From NCBI GenBank assembly GCA_045614225.1, contig JAZLCO010000085.1:1-64000 (forward strand): 64,000 nt of DNA, in the 5' to 3' direction. Origin of the DNA: UBA9715 sp045614225. GTDB lineage: Bacteria > Actinomycetota > Coriobacteriia > Coriobacteriales > Eggerthellaceae. Of the stretch, positions 1 through 8,172 are shown one piece after another. Position 1 is the stretch's first letter. Every line of letters starts with the position of its first letter. The position numbers were made by a program, and so were the translations under genes. A model generated the notes under the pieces. The model was given only the letters and a program-made list of their open reading frames with translations, was not told the DNA's origin and did not search any database.

Positions 1-23
1 GTTCTACTCTCCCTTGACGTGAA

Positions 24-55
24 GGGGCACAGCGTTCCCCGGGAGCTGGGTGCCA
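24..55 (+). repeat. Dispersed palindromic repeat, copy 1
   Basis: About 32 bp with a GGGGCACAGCGTTCCCC core and a GTGCC right end. The same unit occurs inverted at 65-97 and again at 54088-54120, always in non-coding DNA. Copies 1 and 2 share 17 bp exactly as an inverted repeat and could fold into one large hairpin in the leader region of the aldehyde oxidoreductase operon. Confidence 0.7.
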
Positions 56-64
56 TTTTGATAA

Positions 65-97
65 GTGGCCCACAGCCCCCGGGGAACGCTGTGCCAC
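65..97 (-). repeat. Dispersed palindromic repeat, copy 2 (inverted)
   Basis: Reverse-complement copy of the unit at 24-55, bounded by GTGGC and GCCAC ends. It is closest to the copy at 54088-54120 when read on the minus strand. Confidence 0.7.
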
Positions 98-110
98 CCA
101 TCTCATCATA

Positions 111-141
111 TTAGGCAGAAACCCTCTCTGTTTCTGCCTAA
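111..141. terminator. Perfect 12-bp hairpin, possible terminator
   Basis: Arms 111-122 and 130-141 are perfectly complementary (TTAGGCAGAAAC and its complement) with a 7-base loop. No long T-tract follows on the plus strand. It may end a gene left of the window or belong to the leader of the downstream operon. Confidence 0.4.
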
Positions 142-156
142 TTATAAGCAGAATTC

Positions 157-210
157 GGCAGCAAACAGCAAGTCAACTGAGGTTAATTCACCATCCTCAA
201 ATTTGCTGCC
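157..210. promoter_or_regulatory. Nested inverted repeat upstream of aldehyde oxidoreductase operon
   Basis: GGCAGCAAA (157-165) pairs with TTTGCTGCC (202-210), and inside it TGAGG (178-182) pairs with CCTCA (195-199). It lies 55 bp before the first gene. It may be an operator or a leader RNA structure; function is unknown. Confidence 0.35.
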
Positions 211-264
211 TAATGCACGTGATTGAATGATTTCGAGGGTAAATGAGAGAGAAGGAGGTGTTCT

Positions 265-741
265 ATGGCTAAACAGCTAGTCGTAGACCCGAAGAAGTGC
301 GTTGCATGCCGCACGTGCGAGCTTGTCTGCTCGTTCAAGCACAACGAGGAGTTCAACCCGCGCCTGAGCAACGTGTCCGTGTTCCATTACGAGGAAGCGG
401 CCATCACCGTGCCCATCATGTGCATGCAGTGCGATGAGGCCAGCTGCGCGGCGATCTGCCCGACCGGTGCGCTCAAGCGCAACGCCGAGGGCGTCATCAC
501 GCACGACGCCAACAAGTGCATCGTCTGCAAGATGTGCGTCAGCGCATGCCCGCTGGGCAATGTTTCGTACTCGGTTGCCAAGAAGAAGATCTTCAAGTGC
601 GACCTGTGCGACGGCGAGACGTGGTGCGCAGTCCACTGCCCGACCGGTGCGATTTCCGTCGTCGACCCCGACGAGGTCCCCGACAAGAAGAAGCTCGCCG
701 CTGACAAGCTCAAGGCAGCTGTTGAGGAGGTGTGTGCATAA
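265..741 (+). CDS. 4Fe-4S ferredoxin-type electron-transfer subunit of aldehyde oxidoreductase
   Basis: A 158-aa polyferredoxin of the DmsB/HycB type. Cysteine clusters are CVACRTCELVC near residue 12, CMQCDEASCAAICP near 53, CIVCKMCVSACP near 85 and a last group CDLC...CAVHCP near 112, enough for about four [4Fe-4S] clusters. It should pass electrons from the tungstopterin subunit to the NuoEFG-like module. A strong ribosome binding site (GAAGGAGG) precedes the ATG. The stop codon overlaps the next ATG by one base, so the two genes are translationally coupled. Small ferredoxin subunits next to AOR-family enzymes are known (AorA, WorS), which supports the assignment. Confidence 0.9.
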   Translation: MAKQLVVDPKKCVACRTCELVCSFKHNEEFNPRLSNVSVFHYEEAAITVPIMCMQCDEASCAAICPTGALKRNAEGVITHDANKCIVCKMCVSACPLGNVSYSVAKKKIFKCDLCDGETWCAVHCPTGAISVVDPDEVPDKKKLAADKLKAAVEEVCA

Positions 742-2552
742 TGACACGCGGAAACGGCTGGATCGGAACGATCCTTCGCGTCAACCTGACCGAAGGCACC
801 ATCAAGAAAGAACCGCTCAACATGCAGGACGCCAAGGACTACGTCGGCGCACGCGGTTTGGGCACCAAATACTACTGCAACGAAGTCGACCCGAAGGTCG
901 ACCCCCTGTCGCCCGAGAACAAGCTCATCTTCATGACCGGCCCGCTCACCGGCACCGCCGCATGCTCTGCCGGTCGTTACGAGGTTGTCTCGAAGGCACC
1001 GCTCACGGGCATCATCGGCGCTGCCAACTCCGGCGGCCACTTCGGCCCCGAGCTCAAGTACGCTGGCTATGACGGCATCATCTTCGAGGGCAAAGCCGAG
1101 ACGCCTGTCTACCTGCACATCGACGACGAACTGGTCGAGCTCCTTCCGGCTGATGACCTGTGGGGCCAGGGCGTGCACCCCGTGACTGAGGCCCTCGAGG
1201 CCAAGCACGGCAAGGTCCACGTGGCCACCATCGGCCGTCCGGGCGAGCGCATGATGCTGTACGCTGGCGTCATGAACGACAAGAACCGCGCTGCCGGCCG
1301 TGGCGGCATGGGCGCCGTCATGGGTTCGAAGAACCTCAAGGCCGTCGTCGTGCGTGGCACGGGCGGCGTGAAGGTCGCCAATCCTGAGAAGTTCATGGAG
1401 GAAGCCACCAAGGCCCGCACCATGCTCCGCGCACATCCTGTCACCGGCGAAGGCCTGGCTGCCCTCGGCACCGAGGTCCTCGTGAACATCGTCAACGAGG
1501 TCGGCGGCCTGCCGTTGCACAACGGCCGTGACGGCTCGTACTGGGACAAAGCCGACGACACGTCCGGCGAGCGTCTGGTCGAGACACACCTCATCAAGAA
1601 CCAGGGCTGCTTCGGCTGCACCATCGCCTGCGGTCGCGTGACCAAGATCGAAGGCCGCGGCGACCTTGACGGCTTCGGCGAAGGCCCCGAGTACGAGGCC
1701 GGTTGGTCCTACGGCGCCGCCTGCGGTGTCAACGACATCGGCGCCATCGTCAAGGCCAACTTCATCTGCAACGAAGAGGGCATGGACCCGATCACCCTCG
1801 GCTCGACCGTCGCCTGCGCGATGGAGCTCTTCGAGATGGGCGCCATTCCCGAGTCCGACATCGGCTTCCCGCTGCGCTTCGGCGACGCCGAGGCCATGGT
1901 CAAGCTGACCCAGATGTGCGCCGACGGCGAAGGCTTCGGCAACATCATCGGCCTGGGCTCGTATCGTCTGGCCGAGAAGTACGGTCATCCTGAGCTCTCC
2001 ATGTCCACTAAGAAGCAGGAAATGCCGGCTTACGACGGCCGCGCCATCCAGGGCATCGGCCTCGAGTACGCCACCTCGAACCGTGGCGGCTGCCACGTCC
2101 GCGGATACATGATCAGCCCCGAGGTCCTCGGCATTCCGGTCAAGCTCGACCCGCAGGTCACCGAAGGCAAGGGCGCTCTGCTCAAGACCTTCCAGGACCT
2201 GACGGCGCTGTGCGACTCGACGGGCATCTGCCTGTTCACCACGTTCGGCATCGGCCTGCCCGAGATTGCCGGCCAGTACCGCGAGGCCGTGGGCTCCGAC
2301 GAAACAGACGAAGAGATCCTGCTGAAGGGCGAGCGCATCTGGAACGTTGAGAAGCGGTACAACATCGAGGCAGGTGTCGAGAAGGACACCCTGCCGCCGC
2401 GTCTGCTGCGCGAGGCGCTGCCGTCCGGCCCCGCCAAGGGCAAGGTCAACGAACTGCAGACGATGCTCGCCGACTACTACGCGGCCCGCAACTGGACGTC
2501 CGATGGCATCCCCACCCAGGAGAAGCTCGACGAGCTGAACCTGACGTACTAG
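741..2552 (+). CDS. Tungsten-type aldehyde:ferredoxin oxidoreductase catalytic subunit (AOR family)
   Basis: A 603-aa protein of the usual AOR-family length. The N-terminal GWIGTILRVNLTEGT and YVGARGLGTKYY segments and the RAAGRGGMGAVMGSKNLKA motif are typical of the bis-pterdomain that binds the tungsten cofactor. Cysteines for the [4Fe-4S] cluster lie at the NQGCFGCTIACGR motif and near CDSTGICLFTTFG. The ATG at 741 is preferred over an upstream GTG at 732, because GAGGAGG lies at a good distance and the ATG overlaps the preceding stop. The enzyme should oxidise aldehydes to acids in the cytoplasm. The natural substrate cannot be read from the sequence. Context with a MoaD-like protein and NuoEFG-like subunits points to an NAD- and ferredoxin-linked complex. 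Confidence 0.93.
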   Translation: MTRGNGWIGTILRVNLTEGTIKKEPLNMQDAKDYVGARGLGTKYYCNEVDPKVDPLSPENKLIFMTGPLTGTAACSAGRYEVVSKAPLTGIIGAANSGGHFGPELKYAGYDGIIFEGKAETPVYLHIDDELVELLPADDLWGQGVHPVTEALEAKHGKVHVATIGRPGERMMLYAGVMNDKNRAAGRGGMGAVMGSKNLKAVVVRGTGGVKVANPEKFMEEATKARTMLRAHPVTGEGLAALGTEVLVNIVNEVGGLPLHNGRDGSYWDKADDTSGERLVETHLIKNQGCFGCTIACGRVTKIEGRGDLDGFGEGPEYEAGWSYGAACGVNDIGAIVKANFICNEEGMDPITLGSTVACAMELFEMGAIPESDIGFPLRFGDAEAMVKLTQMCADGEGFGNIIGLGSYRLAEKYGHPELSMSTKKQEMPAYDGRAIQGIGLEYATSNRGGCHVRGYMISPEVLGIPVKLDPQVTEGKGALLKTFQDLTALCDSTGICLFTTFGIGLPEIAGQYREAVGSDETDEEILLKGERIWNVEKRYNIEAGVEKDTLPPRLLREALPSGPAKGKVNELQTMLADYYAARNWTSDGIPTQEKLDELNLTY

Positions 2553-2562
2553 TTACAGAGAA

Positions 2563-2594
2563 TCGGGTCGGAGGGGCTGTCCCCTTCGACCCGA
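2563..2594 (+). promoter_or_regulatory. 14-bp leader hairpin before the MoaD-like gene
   Basis: Arms 2563-2576 and 2581-2594 are complementary with one G-U pair around a CTGT loop. The hairpin ends 18 bases before the start codon and just upstream of the likely ribosome binding site (ACGGAG). No T-run follows, so it looks like a processing or translation element rather than a terminator. Confidence 0.55.
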
Positions 2595-2612
2595 CTTCGA
2601 ACGGAGCTACCT

Positions 2613-2885
2613 ATGCTCGTCAAGTTCTTTGCAACATATCGCCAGATCACTGGCTGCAAAACATGTGACGTTCCCGCGCCTGGGAGCGTCCTTGCGCTTA
2701 TGGAAGACCTTTCCGAGCGTTGGCCCGAGTTCCGTAACCTCATCTTGAACGAGGACGGCACCGACAAGGGCGACGACGTCATCATCATGGTCAACGGCCG
2801 CCATATCGAGCATCTCGACGGCGTGTCCACCAAGCTGACCGAGCAAGACTACGTCGCCATAACCCCGTTGGTCGCCGGTGGGTAA
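2613..2885 (+). CDS. MoaD/ThiS-family ubiquitin-like sulfur carrier
   Basis: A 90-aa beta-grasp protein beginning MLVKFFATYRQITG and ending in ITPLVAGG. The terminal Gly-Gly is the site that is adenylated and thiocarboxylated in MoaD. It sits inside the aldehyde oxidoreductase operon, so it probably supplies sulfur for the dithiolene of the tungsten pterin cofactor. The E1-like partner needed to activate it is probably the gene at 6179. MoaD homologues beside AOR genes are common. Confidence 0.85.
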   Translation: MLVKFFATYRQITGCKTCDVPAPGSVLALMEDLSERWPEFRNLILNEDGTDKGDDVIIMVNGRHIEHLDGVSTKLTEQDYVAITPLVAGG

Positions 2886-2916
2886 TGAGTCATTGGGACT
2901 GTCCCAACGACTCATT
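2884..2916 (+). promoter_or_regulatory. Leader hairpin before nuoE-like gene
   Basis: Arms 2884-2898 and 2902-2916 pair over 14 of 15 positions (AATGAGTC outer stem, one A-C mismatch) around a 3-base loop. The structure overlaps the stop codon of the MoaD-like gene and ends just before the AACGAGG ribosome binding site of the next gene. Its outer stem matches the hairpin at 9107-9137. Confidence 0.55.
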
Positions 2917-2932
2917 GGAAAACGAGGTATCT

Positions 2933-3430
2933 ATGACCGAAGTCGATCATGCCTCGAAGATTGCTGAGATCATCGAGGCGTATCCTGTTGACCAGCGTTT
3001 TGCACTTGCTGCGATGCAGGACATGCAACACGCATTCAACTACATCCCCGAAGAAGGTCTTGCAGCGCTAGCCGAATACCTTGGCTGTCCGCAAGCCCAG
3101 CTGTACTCCATGGCGACGTTCTACAAAGCGTTGTCGCTCACTCCAAAGGGCGAGCACATCATCAAGATCTGCAACGGCACGGCATGCCACCTGCGCGGTG
3201 CCATGAACCTGGCCACCGAGCTCAAACGCGACCTGGGAATCGAACCCGGCGAAACCACGGAAGACGGCGAGTTCTCAGTCGAGCTCGTCAACTGCTTGGG
3301 TTCGTGTGCGCTCGCTCCTGTCATGGTCGTCGACGGCAACTATCACAACAAACTGCGCGTCGAGCAGATTCCCGGCATCATCGAAAGCTATGCCGCATCT
3401 GGAGCCGAGGAGGTGACCGCAAATGATTAA
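2933..3430 (+). CDS. NuoE-like thioredoxin-fold [2Fe-2S] subunit
   Basis: About 165 aa from the ATG at 2933, chosen because AACGAGG precedes it; the reading frame is open upstream, but through the hairpin. Cluster ligands fit the NuoE pattern: CNGTAC in the first half (near residue 81) and CLGSC further on (near 122). In NuoE/HndA proteins this [2Fe-2S] cluster lies beside the flavin subunit. The end overlaps the next gene by 8 bp, which implies coupled expression with the NuoF-like subunit. Confidence 0.9.
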   Translation: MTEVDHASKIAEIIEAYPVDQRFALAAMQDMQHAFNYIPEEGLAALAEYLGCPQAQLYSMATFYKALSLTPKGEHIIKICNGTACHLRGAMNLATELKRDLGIEPGETTEDGEFSVELVNCLGSCALAPVMVVDGNYHNKLRVEQIPGIIESYAASGAEEVTAND

Positions 3431-5225
3431 CGGAACCGAGAGGATCCTCGTCTGCTGCGGCACCGGCTGCATCGCGAACGGCGCACTCGGCGTGGCCGAC
3501 GCCATCGAACGCGAACTTGCCTCGCACGGCTTGTCCGACGAGGTGAAAGTCGACGTCAGCGTCGTGCGCACAGGCTGCTCGGGCGAATGCGAGCAAGGCC
3601 CCATCGTGCGCTTCATGCCACGCGACCTCATGTACTACCGCGTGAAGGAACGCGATGCCGCAGCCATCGTCGAATCACTCGAAGGCGAACCCGTCAAGAA
3701 GCTTCTCTTCAAGAAGGACGGCGAAACCTACGAGCACATGGACGACAACCCCTACTATGCCTTGCAGCACAAGGTCGTGCTCAAGGACGTCGGCATCATC
3801 GACCCGCTATCACTCGACGACTACATCGCACGCGGTGGCTACGAGGGCCTGAAGAAGGCGCTTGCCATGACGCCCGACGAGATCATCACCGAAGTCGAGA
3901 AATCCGGCCTGCGCGGCAAGGGCGGCGCCGGCTTCCCCACCGGGCGCAAATGGCGCACAGCCGCCGGCTACGATGTCTTCCCCAAATACATCGTCTGCAA
4001 CGGCGACGAGGGCGACCCCGGCGCATTCATGGACGGCTCGACGATGGAGGGCAGCCCGCATGCCGTCATCGAGGGCATGATCATCGGTGCGCTCGCCATC
4101 GGCGCCGAAGAGGGCGTCCTCTACATCCGCGACGAATACGCGCTCGCACGTGACCACATCCAGCACGCCATCGACGACGCGTATGCGGCCGGCATCCTGG
4201 GCGAGTCCATCTTGGGCACCGACCACAAGCTCGACCTTTCCATCGTCCGCGGCGGCGGCGCATTCGTCTGCGGCGAGTCGACGGCGCTCATGGCGTCGAT
4301 CGAGGGCCGCGTGGGCGAGCCGCGCGCCAAGTACATCCGCAGCGTGCAACGCGGCTTGTTCGACCACCCGACGGTGCTCAACAACGTCGAGTCGCTCGCT
4401 TCGATCCCAACCATCCTGCGCGAAGGCGGCGAGGCGTACGCCCAGGTGGGCACCGAGCGCTCGAAGGGCACGAAAGTGTTCGCCATGGTCGGCAAGGTCA
4501 AGCACACGGGCCTCGTCGAGGTCCCCATGGGCACGACACTGCGCACGCTCATCTACGACATCGGCGGTGGCATCATCGACGACCGTCCATTCAAGGCCAT
4601 TCAGACCGGCGGCCCGTCGGGCGGCTGCATCCCTGAAGAGCTGCTCGACCTTCCCGTCGACTTCGACACCCTCGTCGAATACGGCGCGATGATGGGCTCG
4701 GGCGGCATGATCGTCATGGACGACCGCTCGTGCATGGTCGAGGTCGCGCGTTATTACGTCGACTTCCTGTGCGAGGAAAGTTGCGGCAAGTGCACGCCGT
4801 GTCGCGAGGGCCTGCGCCAGATGCGCGCCATCCTGACCGACATCTGCGAAGGCCGCGGCAAACCAGGCGACATCGAGCTGCTCGAGCGCATCGGGCGCAC
4901 GATGCAGGACGCATCGCTTTGCGCCCTTGGTCGCACGGCACCGAATCCCGTCATGACCACCATCAAGTTCTTCCGCGACGAGTACGAAGCGCACATCGAC
5001 CGCAAGGAATGCCCTGCAGGCGTCTGCGCCGAGCTGACCCAGTTCGCCATCAAGCCCGACGCTTGCACGGGTTGCGGCTTGTGCTCTCGTGCATGCCCTG
5101 CCGGCGCCATTTCGGGCGACCGCAAGGAAGTGCACGTCATCGATCCGGCCAAGTGCATCGCCTGCGGCAGCTGCCGTGAGGCGTGCCGCTTCGATGCGGT
5201 GCTGACCGAAAGGAGGCCCGCATGA
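3423..5225 (+). CDS. NuoF-like NADH-binding flavoprotein subunit with extra ferredoxin domains
   Basis: A 600-aa protein with four parts in order. The first is an N-terminal thioredoxin-like [2Fe-2S] domain (CCGTGC and CSGEC). The second is the FMN/NADH-binding core, with GRGGAGFPTG-type motif GKGGAGFPTGRKW and NGDEGDPGAFMD. The third is the SLBB region and the N3-type cluster motif SCGKCTPCREG. The fourth is a C-terminal pair of [4Fe-4S] ferredoxin motifs (CTGCGLCSRACP and CIACGSCREACR). This is the HndC/HydB/HymB-type arrangement of soluble bifurcating enzymes rather than respiratory NuoF. It should exchange electrons between NAD(H), the aldehyde oxidoreductase and ferredoxin. It overlaps both neighbours by a few bases. 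Confidence 0.92.
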   Translation: MINGTERILVCCGTGCIANGALGVADAIERELASHGLSDEVKVDVSVVRTGCSGECEQGPIVRFMPRDLMYYRVKERDAAAIVESLEGEPVKKLLFKKDGETYEHMDDNPYYALQHKVVLKDVGIIDPLSLDDYIARGGYEGLKKALAMTPDEIITEVEKSGLRGKGGAGFPTGRKWRTAAGYDVFPKYIVCNGDEGDPGAFMDGSTMEGSPHAVIEGMIIGALAIGAEEGVLYIRDEYALARDHIQHAIDDAYAAGILGESILGTDHKLDLSIVRGGGAFVCGESTALMASIEGRVGEPRAKYIRSVQRGLFDHPTVLNNVESLASIPTILREGGEAYAQVGTERSKGTKVFAMVGKVKHTGLVEVPMGTTLRTLIYDIGGGIIDDRPFKAIQTGGPSGGCIPEELLDLPVDFDTLVEYGAMMGSGGMIVMDDRSCMVEVARYYVDFLCEESCGKCTPCREGLRQMRAILTDICEGRGKPGDIELLERIGRTMQDASLCALGRTAPNPVMTTIKFFRDEYEAHIDRKECPAGVCAELTQFAIKPDACTGCGLCSRACPAGAISGDRKEVHVIDPAKCIACGSCREACRFDAVLTERRPA

Positions 5226-5977
5226 GCGACATGATCACCGTGACCATTGATGGTATCGAATGCACCTGTGAAAAGGGCGAATACATCTACGATGTCGCTA
5301 AACGCAATGGCATCAAGATTCCGACGCTGTGCCGCCACGACGCGTTCGAAGACCACCGCGCATGCTGCCGCATCTGCATCGTGGAAGTCGAACAGCGCGG
5401 TCGCACCAAGGTCGTCACTTCGTGCGTCTACCCCATCGACGGCGAATGCGAGATTCGCACGAATTCCGAGCGCATCCAGGAAGAGCGCGCAGTGCTTTAC
5501 GCGCTGCTCGGCCATCGCGCTCCCGAAGCCGAGCTCATCGGCAAGATGAGCCGCCGTCTCGATATGAGCGGATTCGAGCGTCTGGTGTCGATTGACAACG
5601 AGAAGTGCATCCTGTGCGGACTGTGCGTACAAGCATGCAACAGTCTGGGCACGGGCGCCATCTCGACCGTGCTGCGCGGCACGGAGAAGAAGGTGGCAAC
5701 GCCCTACGATGAGCCTTCGAAGTTCTGTGTCGGCTGCCTGAGCTGCGCGAACGTTTGCCCCACTGGTGCCATCGAGTACTCGCAGACCGACACGACCCGC
5801 ACAATTTGGCACCGCGATTTCGAGCTTCTGCACTGTGCGGAATGCGGTGAGGTCATGGGCACGGCCGAATCGGTGCGCCATGCAGTCGGCCCCGACGGCG
5901 AACTGCCGACCATCTGCGATGCGTGCCGCAAGAAGAAGCTCGCAAACGAGATGATGGCAACATATCGTTACGTGTAA
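5222..5977 (+). CDS. NuoG/HndD-like N-terminal ferredoxin subunit (no hydrogenase domain)
   Basis: A 251-aa protein from ATG 5222; a longer frame starts at 5183, but 5222 follows AAAGGAGG closely. It has an N-terminal [2Fe-2S] ferredoxin (CRHDAFEDHRACCRICIVEV), a region fitting the His-Cys cluster segment, and then two [4Fe-4S] motifs (CILCGLCVQACNSLG and CVGCLSCANVCP). Near the C terminus two CxxC pairs (CAEC, CDAC) look like a small zinc or Fe-S knuckle. It lacks the H-cluster domain of FeFe hydrogenase and the molybdopterin domain of NuoG. It is therefore best read as the third diaphorase-module subunit of the aldehyde oxidoreductase complex. Confidence 0.88.
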   Translation: MSDMITVTIDGIECTCEKGEYIYDVAKRNGIKIPTLCRHDAFEDHRACCRICIVEVEQRGRTKVVTSCVYPIDGECEIRTNSERIQEERAVLYALLGHRAPEAELIGKMSRRLDMSGFERLVSIDNEKCILCGLCVQACNSLGTGAISTVLRGTEKKVATPYDEPSKFCVGCLSCANVCPTGAIEYSQTDTTRTIWHRDFELLHCAECGEVMGTAESVRHAVGPDGELPTICDACRKKKLANEMMATYRYV

Positions 5978-5984
5978 TCAGCAA

Positions 5985-6115
5985 ACCTGGCTGGAAGGCC
6001 AGTCCCTTACGGCCAGGAAGCTGTTATGCGCCACCGCATAAGTCGAGTTGACCCCTCGCCGCGGCGGAAAGGATGAGCCGGAGCGCTTCCCAATACCCAC
6101 AGCGCCCCGGCTCAT
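5985..6115 (+). terminator. Structured RNA region ending in a long terminator-like hairpin
   Basis: The 200-bp gap after the NuoG-like gene holds several stems: GGCTGG/CCAGTC-type pairing near 5990-6010, TTATGCG/CGCATAA at 6024-6041, and a strong hairpin with arms 6073-6086 and 6102-6115 (9 bp, one mismatch, then 4-5 bp). Only a weak T-rich stretch follows. It may end the aldehyde oxidoreductase operon. Because the next gene is MoeB-like, a Moco/tungsten-cofactor riboswitch is possible, but I could not match the consensus from memory. Confidence 0.45.
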
Positions 6116-6178
6116 CTATACTTTAACACCATATCAAACGCTAATGAACACAGTCATCATTAGAATGAGGAACTGACT

Positions 6179-6877
6179 ATGAATTTCCCGCACCGATACG
6201 ACCGCAACAAGATCGCCCTTTCCGAAGAGGAATGCGCCTCGCTTGCCGATAAGCGAATCGTTGTCGTCGGTTGCGGCGGATTGGGCGGTTCGGTCATCGA
6301 AGCACTCGCCCGCATAGGTGTCGGCCATTTGCGCGTCATCGACGGCGACGTCTTCGAAGAGAGCAACCTCAACCGACAGCTGCTCTGCACCGAGGACGTG
6401 CTTGGACGTGAGAAAGCCGTCGTGGCTGCTGAACGAATACGTGCAATCAATGGCAGCGTCGAAGTTGAACCCGTTGTTTCATATCTGGGCGAAGCGAATG
6501 CTGCTGCACTGTTCTACGGTGCCGACTGCGTTGTCGATTGCCTCGACAACCTCGAAGCGCGCTTCTGGGCAGCGCACGCCTGTCAGAACCTCGGGATTCC
6601 CATCGTGTATGGCGCCATCGCCGGCTGGTTCGGTCAGGTGTGCACAGTTTATTCGGGCGACTCCTCGTTCGCCTGCGCATATGGCGAGCCCTTCGAAAGC
6701 GGTGGCGAAAGCCAACACAAAAAGCTGGGCAACCTTCCCTACACCGCCTACGTCATCGCTGCCATTCAAGCTGCAGAAGCAGTGAAGGTCGTCTTGGGGA
6801 AACCGGGGCAAATCCGCAACCGCCTGCTCATGGTCGACTTGCTCGACGGTTCGGTCGATGACATGGAGCTGAGGTAA
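6179..6877 (+). CDS. MoeB/ThiF/HesA-family E1-like adenylyltransferase
   Basis: A 232-aa protein with a Rossmann ATP-binding motif (VVGCGGLGGSVIEALARIGVG, residues about 22-42) followed by D-G-D and the R-Q-L motif (SNLNRQLL), all typical of E1-like enzymes. A conserved Asp for Mg-ATP lies in VVDCLDN. It lacks the paired CxxC zinc site of canonical MoeB, which fits the HesA-like subgroup. It should adenylate the C-terminal glycine of a MoaD-like carrier, most likely the one at 2613. A GAGGA ribosome binding site precedes the ATG. The strong hairpin upstream may separate it from the aldehyde oxidoreductase operon. Confidence 0.85.
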   Translation: MNFPHRYDRNKIALSEEECASLADKRIVVVGCGGLGGSVIEALARIGVGHLRVIDGDVFEESNLNRQLLCTEDVLGREKAVVAAERIRAINGSVEVEPVVSYLGEANAAALFYGADCVVDCLDNLEARFWAAHACQNLGIPIVYGAIAGWFGQVCTVYSGDSSFACAYGEPFESGGESQHKKLGNLPYTAYVIAAIQAAEAVKVVLGKPGQIRNRLLMVDLLDGSVDDMELR

Positions 6878-6885
6878 CGCGCACC

Positions 6886-7167
6886 ATGCTGACGGCAGAC
6901 GCGAATCGAATCGACCTCGATTGCGGCATTTCATATGCACGCATCGCCTCTTGGCTCGACGATGAGCTAGGCCTTCCGCATGAGCGGGAATGCTGGGTCT
7001 ATACCCTGGAAATGCAAATCTGCACCATCGCACTCGAGCCACTCGAGGACCGCCCGCTCGGAGCTGTCCGTCTCGAGCGATCTCACCTGACCGCACTCGG
7101 AGACCGCGACGCACTCGCCTCTTTCGAAAAGCTGTTCACACTGCGCTTCATCTCCGCAGGCGGGTGA
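6886..7167 (+). CDS. Small hypothetical protein ending in Gly-Gly
   Basis: A 93-aa protein I do not recognise. It starts 8 bp after the E1-like gene with a GAGGT ribosome binding site, so it is probably in the same transcript. Its C terminus is LRFISAGG. A terminal Gly-Gly beside an E1-like enzyme suggests a ubiquitin-like or sulfur-carrier role, but the rest of the protein does not clearly show a beta-grasp pattern. A role in tungstopterin metabolism is an inference from position only. Confidence 0.6.
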   Translation: MLTADANRIDLDCGISYARIASWLDDELGLPHERECWVYTLEMQICTIALEPLEDRPLGAVRLERSHLTALGDRDALASFEKLFTLRFISAGG

Positions 7168-7169
7168 GC

Positions 7170-8096
7170 TCAGCTTTCCGCTGCCTCGGTTTCCGAGTCT
7201 TTAGAAGGCGGCTCGAAACTCGCCAGCACCACAGCCGCCAGAATCAGAGCAATACCTGCCAGCTTTTGAGGACCTGCGCTCTCCCCATATGCGAAGATAC
7301 CCAACACGCTGCCAACGAGCGGTTCGACTGTCGCGAACACCGCTGCCATGCTGGGGTCGAGATGCTCGAGCCCGAGCGTGTACAAGAGAAACGGCATGAT
7401 GGTGCAAAGAACGCCTAGACCCACGTACCATGCGATTAGAACCGGATCGGTAGCTGCCACCGCAACGACAGCGCCCAAATCCCCAAGCGCAAGGCTTGCA
7501 GCAAAACCGAACACGAACGTGTAGAACGTGATTGTCAGAGAGCTGTAGCGATTGAGGGCAACCCTCCCGAAAATCGAATACAACCCGTAGAAAAAGCCTG
7601 ACGCGATGCCAACCAGCAATACGAAGGGCGTCAGCTGAACTGCTCCTCCAAGCAAACCGGAGACCAGAACACAGCCTAAAAACGTGCAGGCGATTGCCAG
7701 CACTTTTCGCCCAGTCACACGCTCTTTGAAGAACAACGCCGACATGAGCATGACGAAGATGGGCGACGTGTACAACAGCACAACGGCAATGGACGCCTCG
7801 CTCATGGTCATGCACATGAAATAGCATACGTTGAACATCGTGACGGAGATGACACCCGTGCCGATGAACATCCAGATGTCTCGCAACCGAAAGCGCAGAA
7901 GATTCCGGTCAACGAAGAGAATGACGGCCAACATGCCGATGGCGCCGACCAGCATGCGCACGCATGTGATGTCCATTGCCGACAGCCCTACGGCATCGAG
8001 CTGGCGCACGAACAGGCTGATGCAGCCCCATAGCGCACCTGCCGCCAACACGCATACTGTTGCTTTCACCCGTGACATGCCGTCATGATACCGCAT
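7170..8096 (-). CDS. EamA/DMT-family transporter (10 TM)
   Basis: A 308-aa integral membrane protein with about ten hydrophobic helices arranged as two EamA halves; each half carries the usual small-residue-rich helices. The drug/metabolite transporter superfamily exports metabolites such as amino acids. The substrate is unknown. An alternative start at 8078 (MSRVKATV) would remove six residues, and neither start has a clear ribosome binding site. It converges with the small gene ending at 7167, leaving 2 bp between stops. Confidence 0.85.
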   Translation of the reverse strand: MRYHDGMSRVKATVCVLAAGALWGCISLFVRQLDAVGLSAMDITCVRMLVGAIGMLAVILFVDRNLLRFRLRDIWMFIGTGVISVTMFNVCYFMCMTMSEASIAVVLLYTSPIFVMLMSALFFKERVTGRKVLAIACTFLGCVLVSGLLGGAVQLTPFVLLVGIASGFFYGLYSIFGRVALNRYSSLTITFYTFVFGFAASLALGDLGAVVAVAATDPVLIAWYVGLGVLCTIMPFLLYTLGLEHLDPSMAAVFATVEPLVGSVLGIFAYGESAGPQKLAGIALILAAVVLASFEPPSKDSETEAAES

Positions 8097-8172
8097 GCAT
8101 CAGGCTCTGCTGGAAGCTCCGTCGTTTACAACAAGCAACGTGGGCAGAACAGACGTCGATTCAGCGCATTTG

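Noticed and set aside
387..2096. 569-codon open frame on the minus strand across the aldehyde oxidoreductase gene
   Set aside because: It is antisense to a clear AOR-family gene, has Ala/Asp/His-rich low-information text and no homology pattern; long antisense frames are expected in GC-rich DNA.
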